NCBI RefSeq assembly: GCF_902362185.1
Contig: NC_044495.1
Span: 39,415,711-39,479,710 of the forward strand
Reading direction: 5' to 3'
DNA length: 64,000 bases
Origin: Chanos chanos
Lineage: Eukaryota; Chordata; Actinopteri; Gonorynchiformes; Chanidae
Position 1 is the stretch's first letter, and each line of letters opens with the position of its first letter. A model generated the notes under the pieces. That model ran no database searches, was not told the origin of the DNA, and saw only the letters and a list, made by a program, of their open reading frames with translations. The position numbers and the translations under genes are program-made. Positions 1-12,700 of the stretch are shown here, piece by piece.

Positions 1-523
1 AGCTCAACATGGTAAAATATATTCTTTATTAGGTGATCAGCCCGCTTTTTTATTTGTTATGAGCCTAAAAATCCACTTTACACTAAAAAAAGAAAGAAAA
101 ATGTATGCTAGGTTATGAAAATTTGCTGATTTACAATGTACTGTTGAAGGCATAAATCATAGAGTACTTAAAGTGCAAGATGGAATAAAACTCTCATGAT
201 TCTCTTTTACTGCTATTTCATAACTCAATTAATCACAAAGTTTGAAACTTAGAACATCACTCTTCCTTTATCTTTGGTGCATGGTTAATCCGCTGTGCCC
301 ACTGACTTTAGTCAGAGGCGTTACGACGAAAACACCATTACCAAGATTTGTGGATGTGAAAAATCTATAATGCTCCAAACACTATCGAAAGAGGCAAGGC
401 TTGTTTATCCCTTGAGAGCTGATTTTCAGGTTTAGAAAGTGCTTGGTCAGTAATATTGAAACCTTGAATACAAGGCAGCACACCCAGACCTTCATCACTC
501 CCTTAACTGTAATCTTCGGTCCA

Positions 524-569
<46 letters not shown>

Positions 570-1690
570 CCTACTTAACATTATATTTCTCCCATAATGA
601 ACTGTCTTGCTTTCTGCAGCGTGCAGCGTTAATGGAACGCTGTATTAGCGGATTTAAGGAGAGTTGAATCTGTGCTGTGTGTATAAAAGCTGCGTTCAAG
701 CTCGGTTCAGGTGGTCTATGGCATAATAGGATGTGCAAACAGATGCTACATTGAGCAGGAAGTTTGAGGCTTTTGCATGGTGAGGGGTGTGTTCAAAAGA
801 ATTACAGATCAAAGCGGCACCCTTTATTGGTGCGTCCCGCAGGAGAGACGTTTACTTCAAAGGCTAGAGAGCTAGGGAGATGAGCAAGATCTCACTGTAC
901 GACTGTAAAGAATGAAAGGGGACGAGCCGTCACCGGTGTATATCACTCATAAACAAACAGAAACATACTGTAAGATCATGAATAAAAAATCTCAACGCTT
1001 GTCTGCGAACACAGCCAAGAATGTTGTGATCGTTGCGTTACGATGTTGTTGTTCCCTATTAGAGACAAACCAGATCTCTCAACCTAATCAACTACTCTTT
1101 CACTAGTTGTTTCTAGGGTAGGAAATGTTTCGGCAAAATGAATTCTGACAGTTTGAACGAAGCCAGCCAATGAGGGTCTGCTGCAAAGAGAACCTGAGTT
1201 GAAAACATATGTAGTTCATCTACTGGCTCAAAAACCTCAGACCATGCTCTTTAAACCTGTGGTTTCGACTGGATAAGAGGATGCCACAAAATTAGGTTGC
1301 CTGACGGTGTGTCTCTCGGTTTACCACCTCACACAAGACAAATAATGGTCTCTCGTTCCCCAGTCAATTAAGCCTTGTCTTGCCAACCTGTCTTGTGCAA
1401 AGCCACTTCATAAATAGTGCACTGGCCAGAAAACTTCCGTTATTTAGAAAATGTATTATGGAACAAACACAAGTCATTTTTTTACACATTACAGAAAACT
1501 TAAAGATGAGTTTGGTTTATATGATCATTTCGAACCATTACTTTCCAAAAACAACTGTTTACGGCGCCATCTGCTGGCAGATATGTTTTCAGTGAGTCTC
1601 GTGGAATGTTCTAACAAACCTACGAGGTTTTCGCGTCTTTGAAACATCGTAGAGGATGACAAAGGAAGAGAATAATCACACAACGTTCAC
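1..1690. other. Sequence beyond vac14 3' end, no gene seen
   Basis: I see no convincing exon on either strand here. The short open frames are low-complexity or unrelated to any family I know. The only structure is the GA tract near 531-567. The stretch may be intergenic or belong to a long 3' UTR or to the next gene outside the window. Confidence 0.4.
531..567. repeat. (GA)n microsatellite
   Basis: Uninterrupted alternation of G and A over about 37 bases, downstream of vac14. It creates a spurious Arg-Glu repeat frame that is not a gene. Confidence 0.9.
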
Positions 1691-1696
1691 TTTATT
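1691..1696 (-). terminator. Candidate vac14 poly(A) signal
   Basis: TTTATT on the plus strand reads AATAAA on the minus strand, about 0.9 kb after the vac14 stop codon at 2600-2602. It would give a 3' UTR of about 900 bases. Other AT-rich hexamers lie further out (for example near 25-30), so the end is a candidate only. Confidence 0.45.
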
Positions 1697-2599
1697 TTAG
1701 ATTTCTCTTCACAACATTCATAATTAAATTTATTCTGTTCACATAAGGCCTTGGGCCAGAGGTGGTCTGACAAAAGGTGAGATGATGGTGGAAGATAACG
1801 GGGAAAGGAGAAGAAGGATCAAAGGTGGGCTGTTCTCCGTTGACACATTCTGTCTGCTTCATCTCTGAGATAAAAGATTTCTGCCATCCACTAATCAGAA
1901 CTTCACAAACCACTCAAAGATGCACAGTCCAATCCAAGCATGTAAGGATAGCCACTGATTTGATCTGGTTTGGTTTGTTAAGTCCTGATCAAAAGTGAGA
2001 ACAAATAGAGTCCTGACAGGATGTGCATGCACATGATAATTTGGATTACGCTTGGTAAAAAATAAAATAGGTCAACTCTAGGTCAGTTAGGGGGTAAGAT
2101 TTTCTCTACAAAATACTTCATTTAAACACGGGATGGACAGACTAGTTAAGCGCATTCACTAAAATATGTTTGAGACGAAACGATATTGGCCCCATAGACA
2201 GAGAACAGAACTGACCTAAATGACATGTGCATGTGTATGCGTGTGTAAATGATTATCAAGTACTTGACCTCTTCAGCACTTGAACATAATGCACTTTAAA
2301 AAAAAAAAAAAAAAACAATAAAAAAAAAAAACAAATACAAAAAACCCCAACATAATAGTTAAGTTATTCATGCTTACAGTACGTTCACTAGATAAAAATA
2401 TCAGGACACTCTGGTGCGAGTTGTTAAGAGGTCTGTTTGACAAAAGTTCCAGTCTAACGTTCCTGTGTTGCAGTCAAACTTCTGCCTGCGTCTCTGATGC
2501 TTCCACCTACTACACACTGCAGAGGGATGCAGGCTGTACCGTCCTTCTTATTTTTTTATTTTTATATTTTTTTCCATTTTTGTAACGGGAGCTGCCGAC

Positions 2600-5500
2600 T
2601 CACTTTCGGTCTGTGTGTTCGGCCCGGCCCATTCTCTGGTGCCTCACTTCCAGGTGCTTGCTCTGGACCCGGTCAAAGTGCTGAAGAAGCTCGTTGTAGT
2701 CCACATGTGCCTGGGTCGGCCGTACGCCACCCAGTGGTTTGGAATCAGCCCTGTAACAGGAATTTGAGAATATATGTACTGTATATATCATATTCCATCT
2801 ATCATTATAACACTGCAGCTGATTTTATAAGCTGGAGAAAAAGCTTAGTGCAATGTAGTGTCATCCAGGATTAAAAAAAAAAAACAAAAAACACATTAAT
2901 CTTCTCTAAACTAGTCCACTGGAAATGTATAATGTGGAATAATGATGGACAGTTTGGGTTTTTTTTTTTTTTAGTATAGTGATCAATGAGTGCGGATTCC
3001 GAGTGTTGCTGTGAACAGTTTGTATTGAGTAGTTCCACAGGCAGTGTGTGTCGGGGTCACTGTTGTGCGTGTGCTGCCTTCATGACACTCACACAGTCCT
3101 CATGAGTTCGGGGTTGGGCACACAGCGGAGACGGTGGGAGAGAAGCTGAAAGGCCTGGCTCTGGGGCAGGAGCATGAGCAGACCATACAGAGCCTTGATC
3201 AGATACGGGTTATTCTCCACGTCCAGCAGCTGCAGCCTCAAGTCTGCGCACACACACACACACAGAGTCAGAGTCAACATGCATGGGTGAATGGAGCAGG
3301 TGGTCATAAAGTATGTGTGTGTATAAGTTAGACACAGAGAGAGAGACTCACAAGTGAAGATTGGACTCTCAATAAGCTGCACCAGTTTGTCAACTTCCAT
3401 GAGGAAATCCACGGTCACCTCCAGGTCACCACTGATTGGCTGGGGTTAAGGAGCTAGTCATACATTCCAAATACGGCTCTACCATTAATACTCTACCATT
3501 TAAACAGTCTTGTAATGCCAAACACATGTTAACACACATATTCATCAAAAAAACAACAACAACTCAAATTCAGTTCAACTTATACAGCACTGTGAACAGA
3601 CAAAAGGATACAATTTCTGGATGAGGTCATAGGCGTGGCGGTAGTTCTGGGTCAAGAAGCAAAGTGACACGGTGGCCACAGGGTTGTGGCACCAGGAGCG
3701 GTACAGGCAACAGAACAGGGTACAGCTTTCCTGTGAAAGGGAGAGAGAGAGAGAGAGAGAGACAGAGAGAGAGAGAAAGAAAGAGAGCAAGAAAACAGAT
3801 ACAGAGGGATTTTATTTTAGTCAGATATAATTAAACAGGAAGGAAATTATGATGAATTTTTAAGGTGTCTATAAAGGTAATTATGCATTAGCAGAGCAAA
3901 TCCCAAACTCTGTGAGTAAAAACAGTACCTGCGTGTGCAGATCCTTGAGTTGGTTGCGGAGCTGGAAGAGTTCGGCCGAGGTGAGTAAGATCGTGTTAAG
4001 TGTCTGAACCATAGTGGAGGCAAACTTCAGGTCCTCCTCCTTTAGCAAGATATCTGCCATGGAGTGGAAGATGTTCTCGGCATGTAGGAGCAGACAGAGC
4101 TGTCTAAAAGGAGGTTAAAAAAAAAAAAAAAAAAAGAGAGCAAGACAAAAAAAACTGACCTAAAACAAATGGTTGTATGAACATCACACTTGTTGGACAC
4201 ATAATTATGAAACCGCGTGGTCAATTTGTAACTTGATCAAACGGTTCCTAAAACACAATCCTAAAAAACACTGAGAAAGTTGTGGTGCACAGCTCAAATT
4301 TTTTTCAGTTCAATTTTAACTTCTCTCACAAATATTGAAATCAAAGATTAAAAAAGTAATTAAAAAAGGAGAACACATACTTGTGTTTTCCTCATTTCTA
4401 ACTACATTTCCTAAACCAGGGTATAAAGTGATTAGCAAGAACAGAGAGCACTGATAAAGCTAACGTTGTCAGGCATCCTGGGAGTCTCACGGCATTTTGA
4501 CCTTGTCTTTCCTTGAAAGGATGATATTTTTGTTAGCTTAAGAGTCAGAGAAACTGAGACATGTGGATTTTCTCATTATATTCAATCCACTCAAAGGACA
4601 GGGCCACACTAACAGCAGAACAGGTCCTCACCGAATAATGAAAGCTCCTCTCATCTCTAGAAGCTTCCTCTCCTGACTGAAGCGCTTGAGCAGGTTAATC
4701 ATGAACTTGTAAAAGTAGGAGTTCATGCTGGGAGTAGACGGAGAGGAGTCCGCCGCCTTGGAACCTGTGACAAGGAGGAGTCACAGAGTGAGAGTGAGTG
4801 GGAGAATGAGAAAGTGGTCCAAGGAGATGACTACATGGCTCAGAAAAAAAAAAAAAAAAAAAGGCAACATCGAGGGATTATTTTCACTGGGCTCCACTGC
4901 CTGGCTGAATGAAGGTCCAATAAACAAGTGATGAAATTAAAGGCACTGGGTTTTGAAAATTGGTAACAGTGAGATACTCACCAGCCACTAGCTGCTGACC
5001 TACTTTGGTGACCTCGTTAACGTGCAGCTCTGATTTCCCGTCCATGTTTTCACATGAACCCGTGGAGTCTTTCTGCCCAGACGGCGATGAAGCGATCTCC
5101 GCTAGAACCTCAAGGTCTTTCAGTATGACCTATGGCCAAAACAGTATGGGGGGGGTGTCAGATTTTGGCTTGCGTGGTTAACTGTCAGTTTGTCACATGT
5201 TTGTTGTGGGGATGTAGTGCTTACCTCATCAGACTCATCTGAAAGTGTCTTGAGTAACATGGGAAACAAACTGTCTGTGTGTCGGAACATCTAGAGAGGA
5301 GAAACAGAGGCTGGTAAATAAGCTACCTGTTGAGTTTGAACTCAAGGCCATCCAAACATACATACTAACTCATTTGGTAAAGCAAACAGCTCTCTGTTCC
5401 TTGTCAGAGACAGCCTTGAAATTAAACAAGGGAAAAAAATACACTTCTGTGGTATTTGTATTTTAACATGCAAATAACCTCTGCCAAAGAAATTGCTGAC

Positions 5501-8500
5501 ATAAATTCAGTCTCTCTCTCTCTCTCTCTCTCAAAAAAAAGTATGAAACACCTTTAACCGGGAGATGATAAGAACAGAAATTTAATACCAAAAAAATGGT
5601 TGTTTTAACAACACAAAAAACTTGCTTGGCTACTTCATTTGAAACTCCTCCAAGAGCCAGCACTGAATACAGTTTGATATGAAATGTGGCAGAAATCCAA
5701 TTACCTTGCGAGGTGTTTTGATGTAGAGGTGGTACAGCCATTTGAGGACTGCAATGCGAGTCATCATTCCTGTGGATGAGTCATGCAAGTGTCTGTCCAG
5801 CACCTGAACAATACCATCCAGGTCCAAAGTTACGTGACTCCTGTCTGAGCTGCGCAGAGAACACGGATGAGTGGAGAGACAGACAGAGAGAGAGAGGGAA
5901 CAGATACAGGCAGAATGTGACATTTTGGTAAGATATTGTGAACCACTATCAGCCAGGAAAGACAACAATTCTGATCTGCTTTTTCATGTTGATATATAAA
6001 AATCAGAGAAAATATGCTGACTGAGTGCAGGGGGGTATAAGTGAGGAAAACATTATCGATCTTGGGTGTTGTAATTATTACGAGTTTGAGGATGTATGTG
6101 ACTGGTGAGCATGTGAAAAATTGGTTTTGTCTTTACCTTGAGGGTGTGAAGAAAGAGATGTTACTGAAGCCCACTGACTCCTGGGAAGCGTTTAATGCAT
6201 CTATTAAAATGAGATTAGATAAAAGGTGAAAATAAACCCAAACTGCCACAATGCTTTATTTGATGAGGTTTCTGCATACAGAATTCATGTACATGTATTT
6301 TGCGTCTATGTGGTGATTATTATGTGAAGAATATTACAATATGTATGTATTTTTCATCTAATAATACATAGCACCCCTGACACTCCTGACTCCTGACATG
6401 AGTCACCTGATCCTGTAATAAATACTATTACATCACAACATTCACTCATACAAAAACAGCACAGGTTTGTTTACCCTTTTTTACACTTGGCTTTATTTCT
6501 TTTTTTCCTAAAATTAGCAACAAATTTACAGCTACAGACCAAAAGCTAATGTTGCATTGGCCGGGAATCGAACCCGGGCCTCCCGCGTGGCAGGCGAGAA
6601 TTCTACCACTGAACCACCAATGCATTTCTGAAATACGCCACTGTCACGACGGCATAGAAATAATGCTGAAGCACAACCATACGTTAAAATCTCAACAATA
6701 CAGTTTTACACCCGATATAATCATATCCATCGGGATTGTCCGATGTATTTTACAGAGTTTTAACGTACAATGCAATGCAAAGCCTTCGTTTCCAGCGCTG
6801 AAAGCCTTACTTTCGAAACTACACACTATAAATGAGGTGATGTTGCACAGCCCGAAAGCACCTCTATAAAATTGACCGGGCGCCATTCCGTTTGGTATAC
6901 TAGATCTAAACTGTCACCTAAAAAGCACATCTGATAGTTCAGTATTAACGTGTGAAGACGAGCGGGCGAGTAAAACATGGAAACTCCAACTGTGCCGTAG
7001 CACACGCAACGCCAGCAAACTTCGTTCGGCGCTTCCTCACATGATCATAACCGGATTGTCATCGAATTAACATAGCAATGCATTGGTGGTTCAGTGGTAG
7101 AATTCTCGCCTGCCACGCGGGAGGCCCGGGTTCGATTCCCGGCCAATGCATGCCACGCTTTTCGTGAACTTTGCTTGTTCTTTTAATCTATACAAACGTA
7201 TTGTCCAGACGAACTTTCCAGCAAAGCCGAAAAACGCCGAAAGCATCGTTGTGCTAACTATCCGATTTTTAACATAGATTTTTCCAAATCAGTCCTCTGC
7301 AAATAATCACAGTTCAACTTCAATGCCTCTGGTTCAAAAGAGAATTTGTGAAACCCCTATTTTGTCGACAACTAAATTTGATGTCCAGTCAAATTCATAT
7401 AATTCCAAGTGAAATCACGCAGAAGACAGAATTTTGACGCTGACCATCTCATACTACTCACAAATAACTGGTATAGATAGATAGGTGGGCAATAAATGTT
7501 ACATGTGTAGTGCTAAAACAATGTAAAGAATTCTGTCAGCTAGAAATGTCACATTTCAAAGACCGATCAAGGCCACACTGCTATTTCTTAAATCTGAAAC
7601 TTTAAACAATTCCATGTCAGTCGTTCATGGTTATTTAAAAGGAAGATCTGAGAGTACAGTTTTAAGACAGTCCCTGAGAACTACTGTCAGACTGTCAGCT
7701 GAATCCCTTTAAAATATAAAAAAGCAACCCACCCCACTGGCTACAGCTATCTGCTGATTCTTCTTTGAACTGTTACACTTCATTGCTGTTCAGATCACAC
7801 GGTCGCATTGCTCTTAACCCAACATGACGAAATCAATTTCAGACGATGAAAAAGCGCCATCTGGTGGTCATAAGGTGGTAGTCAAAGTATCATGCGGCAT
7901 AGTCAAAAAGAGTTTCACAAAGTATTATAAATCTGTTGTGGAGAAGAGGTCCATTTCCTTCTTCACCAGGAACAAATTAGAAAGGACTGGGTTGGATTCT
8001 TAATATCCTACCTACTGTCAGCAAATAGTTTTGAACAAACTGCTTTTTTTACAGAGTGTTTTGTGATTCCTACTTGATTAAAGTGTCTATTTCGGTTGCA
8101 ATCACTTAGCCTCAATTTCCCCAAGAACATAATTATATTCGCAATCATAACATTCAAGAATCCTTATTTTATCAACCTCTGTGCAGCCTGTGTCATAGTA
8201 TGTGATCTGAGATTGAATGACCCCTTCATATTGTGCCACATAATTCATTTTCAAATCACAAGATCATCTCCCTTGAGTCACTAGTCAGATGACAAACACT
8301 GGGGGACCCAACAGATAGGTTTGCAGAGACATAAATTACTAACAAGCCCTATTGTCAGTGTTTCCACTCACTGCTCTTAGACACCCACAGCACCACACAT
8401 TTCTAAACCCCCCCCCGAGTCAACAAACTCTTCAACTAATTATCAAGCCCTTCTTTAAGTCAAACTAGTATGTGAACACAGTGAGAGATCTAAAACGTGA

Positions 8501-9700
8501 AGAGTGGAAGACCTTCAGGAGCGGCACAAGGAAACACTGCTCTATTGTCGCTTTTCCACTGCATGGAACCGACTCGACTCTGCTCGACTATACTCGCTTT
8601 TTGGTGCCTGGTGCCTCGTTCATTTTCCGCTGCAGTTGGTAGCCCCTCGATGTAGCTGGTGACACTGCAAGAAACTGTCGTGACGTCATTTTTTTGCGGA
8701 TTTGCGGACTGCCATCGTAGCAGTTTAGTGAACCAAGAATTGATCGGTAGATAGAAAATTTGTGGTCGCTGTAGTAGCTTGGTGTTTTTAAAAATGGAGG
8801 GTTTGTGTTGCGTCTGAGGATATCCCATGCTGTGCGTTGCGTAATAGTGATGATTCTCTCCGACTAATCAGTAGTCTGCAGTGTTTTCATGACATGTTTC
8901 GGTACCTACTCAGCTCACTTGGAACCAGAATGGAGCAGATACGAAAAATAGCACAAAGTACCAGGCACTAGGTACTAGATTTGCCTAATGGAAAACTGAA
9001 AAAGGCAAGTTGAGTCGAGTTGAGCTGGTACCATGCAGTGGAAAAGCGACATTTGTAACATAAACTCAGAGTCTCCAGTTGAGAGTCTAAGTCTGGTACA
9101 GTTAACGGATTAACACAACTAACGTGTAAGGCGTTAGACAGAAACCACAGATAACTCACTGTTAACGTCCTCTGGTGTCTTAGAGGGCACGTCTTCTTTT
9201 GGAGGGGTCCCATTAGACTGCGTTTCCTCCTCGTCATCGTCTTCTGGGGTAACCAGCTTCATCAGGCTGTGGTTACAGGCGCTGGCTGCCTCTTTGGTGC
9301 CTGGACAGAGGAGATTAAGGACAGACAGACCACAAACACTGGAGCCTGTGTGACTATTAGACGCACCCTAAGACTGTGCCCTGTCTGCAGTGGATGGGAC
9401 AGATGCTTGTCTATGTATATCTGTGTCTACTCAGCCACACTTCAAACTACTCTACAAAGCTTACAGCCCTCTTTTGGACCAGGTCTGTGGGTTTATGACA
9501 AACTGTTGGACATCTGACTCGTTTCTACGCTGGGAACGTTCGCGGTTGTGTAGGATACTCTTCTTGCGGTCGTCGTAGGACAGGCACGGAAGGACGGCCG
9601 TCAGAATGCCAGAGGAGTAGGGAAGAACCACGCGCCCGGCAAGCTGGATAAACTCCCTCATCCACGTCATGGCTGTGAGCTGGATTAGATCATTAGCTGT

Positions 9701-9784
<84 letters not shown>

Positions 9785-12700
9785 GGTTGTTGGAAGAAAA
9801 GTAGCACCCCATTTGTTAATGAAACACTCAAGGAGACACCTATGGGAAAATGCACAGGGAGCATTTAGGTAGTTTTTGAGCTGTATCTGAAGACCAGCGG
9901 CCCAGGTAATTCTTGACTGGTTGGACTGCTAATCTGCTCTGGTGCTCAGATTTGAGACAAAATCACCATCTGATTTCATTCATCTGATCTATTTCATTTG
10001 ATCTATTTAGAGCACTTCAGTTGGTACGATCAGTTACATTTATGTATATGTGAACTGAAAAAGCACATGCCTGCAAGTCATGCAAAGCCACACAAACAAA
10101 ACATATCAATTGTATTTCGTAATACAGACATAACTAATACTACTGCAAGATTGATAACTTCACATTTTGTATTTATTCCCTGTTTGCACCATTGCAATTA
10201 CTAACTTCATATCAACAACAATATTAACTTCAAATGTCATATGATATCCCATATCAGAAATTATTCCAGACAACTCCTGATGAACTGGCAAGAGTGGTTT
10301 TAATTCTCTCAGAGTAGAGAGGCCATGTTAAACCCAAAAGGCGTTACAATGCTTGGCAGAAAGCCAGAGAGAGAGAAAGAGAAAGAGAGAGAAGATAACC
10401 ATGAGTTAATCAGTGACAGGCTAATGTCTGCACTAGTTGCAATGTGATCAGTAGAGCAAACCTACATAACAATCACACACTCAGCCTTCATCTGCAGAGA
10501 GAATGAAACACTAAACACACACAGCTGTTGTGGAGTGAACGGTAAACTCCCTGTAAATAGATATGTTTGACTCACTCAGCTTTGATTCATCTGACACTTG
10601 ACAGTGGATAACCAGGATGTTTGCCATTTCCGCAAACTTCACGCTGGAGGGCGTTTTTTTAATCTCTTTCAGGAACTCTCCTAAAACCACCTCACACCTA
10701 AAAAAACAAACAAACAAACAAACAAACTGACAGAGCCATTCTGTAAAAAAAGACAAAACAAAAATTGAAATTGAGGCTAAGTGATTGCAACCGAAATAGA
10801 CACTAATCAAGTAGGAATCACAAAAGACCTTCACTGAATGAGACAAAATAAATTAATAAACAAACAAGACACTGGTTCATGGCAAGAGAGGGAAGAGGAA
10901 GACAGAGTGAATTACACTGAATTGATTTACTGTTGTGTTTAGATTTTTTTATGACGGTTGTTGCGATGCACTTTGTTCTATTTTTGTTGCGTTTATTTTC
11001 CACTGATTGTTCCAGTCTCAGTCAAGCTGTTGCACAGGGTCAGAGTGTTTATAATACCATAAACCGATATACAATATTCACTCATCCAGTTTTTACACAT
11101 GAATGTACATCTTTATTTATCTTTTGAAGTCTACTCTCAGGTGGGGGTGAGGGGGGGGGGGGGTGACGACAGTGCAGAGACTTGATAGGAACAAATGAAA
11201 CTGTCAGAGAAACAGTAGACAGAGGAGGACTTTGATCAATGATGAAACGAGTCTTACATTCGTCTGATCTCCTTGCTGCTATCTCCCAGGATCTGGAAAA
11301 GTCCATCCAGTATCTCTGGCAGATAATCCAGAAGATTGATATCTGGGACTGACTCAAGCACCAGGATCTGTATTGTAAAAAGACCAAGGCAACAGATTGC
11401 AACTCTTCAGTCATGAACCAAAGAGCTAGGACAAGACGCAGAATCAAACCTGTGCCACAAGCCTGTAAACAAAACTGCTGCAGAGACTGAAGCAAAATGA
11501 TTTGTGACACAAATAAGTAATTGCCTACTTTAGGCATTAGTCACTTGTCTTTATCAAGAAATTGGTCCAACGTGACCATTATTATGAAATCCAGGATGTC
11601 TCCTTTGGCCGGTCAAAGAGTGGTGGCTAAATTCCCATTAAACGCTTCCCTTATTATATTGTGGTCATCACGACCATTTGGAAAAGGCATTATTCTGTAG
11701 CGCACAAAGGCACAAGCAGTTTTTTATTAACCACAACTTATGCTTAAGTTTACCACTTCTGCAAGTCTAGTAACGTGGGTAGTACTTGCGCATCAGATAT
11801 TTGTCATAATGTTGGTTTGACACATTAGAAAGGATATGTTATATTTAACATTATATCTGCTCAGTATAGCTTATATAGTTAATTTGGTCAGTTAAATGTA
11901 CATCCAACGTTGGCATTTTACTCACCCACGAGATGATGAACTGGCGGGCATACTGGTTGTTGGAGTAGATCCGCTCTCGCAGCAAGGGCACGAAGGCCAC
12001 CAGGTCAAATTTGTTACTCTCAGTCACAATGTCCTTAAAAATCACAAAACAAAACAAAAACACAATCGTAAAAAAAAAAAAAAGACCCTCATGAAAGTGC
12101 TTATTTCTGGAAGCCGAGGAATGTGAAGACTTCACAAGTGTTCTAAAACTACAGTAATCCATCAATGTGATCACTGTTTAATTAAGATACATTTAAATCC
12201 ACGTCCTCTCTGCCATCTAACCTTAAGGAGACGGTCGAGGAGCTCAGAGCCGCTCTTCACGTTAGGATCAGGATCTGCCGCGAGCTGGTAAAATGAAAGC
12301 ACACACCATTAAAACTGATTCCCGTCAACTCACGTTTCACTCCGTAACACGTTACTGAGTCCCACTGGCTTCACTGAAATGTAACTATTCCAAACAAACC
12401 CTCAGCAATGACAGGCAGAGGATATTTTAAACAGTGAGTAATCATAATAAAAGACTCTGAGCATTTTAAAACCACAGGTTTGACGGTCCTTTTCTTGGCC
12501 TACCTTGCTGAGTCCGTCAAAGAGCACGTTGAAGTGAGGGAGCACTGCGCCCCTGGCCACCTTCACTATATTGTACAGCGCCTCGCAGGCGTAGTAACGC
12601 AGCCGGCTGTCCGAGTCGTTAAAGCAGGTGAGGACTGGCTCGATGAGCTCCTTTAGATAAAGCCCTGAGTCCTGCTCAAGACAAAGACCCAAAACACACA

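Noticed and set aside
443-667. Open frame with a long Arg-Glu repeat
   Set aside because: It is the translation of a GA microsatellite with no family similarity on either side.
6549-6869. 106-residue open frame beginning [12 protein letters not shown]
   Set aside because: Its first part is the reverse complement of the tRNA-Gly gene; the rest has no coding features.
9669-9872. Open frame with Arg-Glu repeats across the vac14 exon 8 acceptor
   Set aside because: It is the long AG tract plus antisense vac14 sequence.
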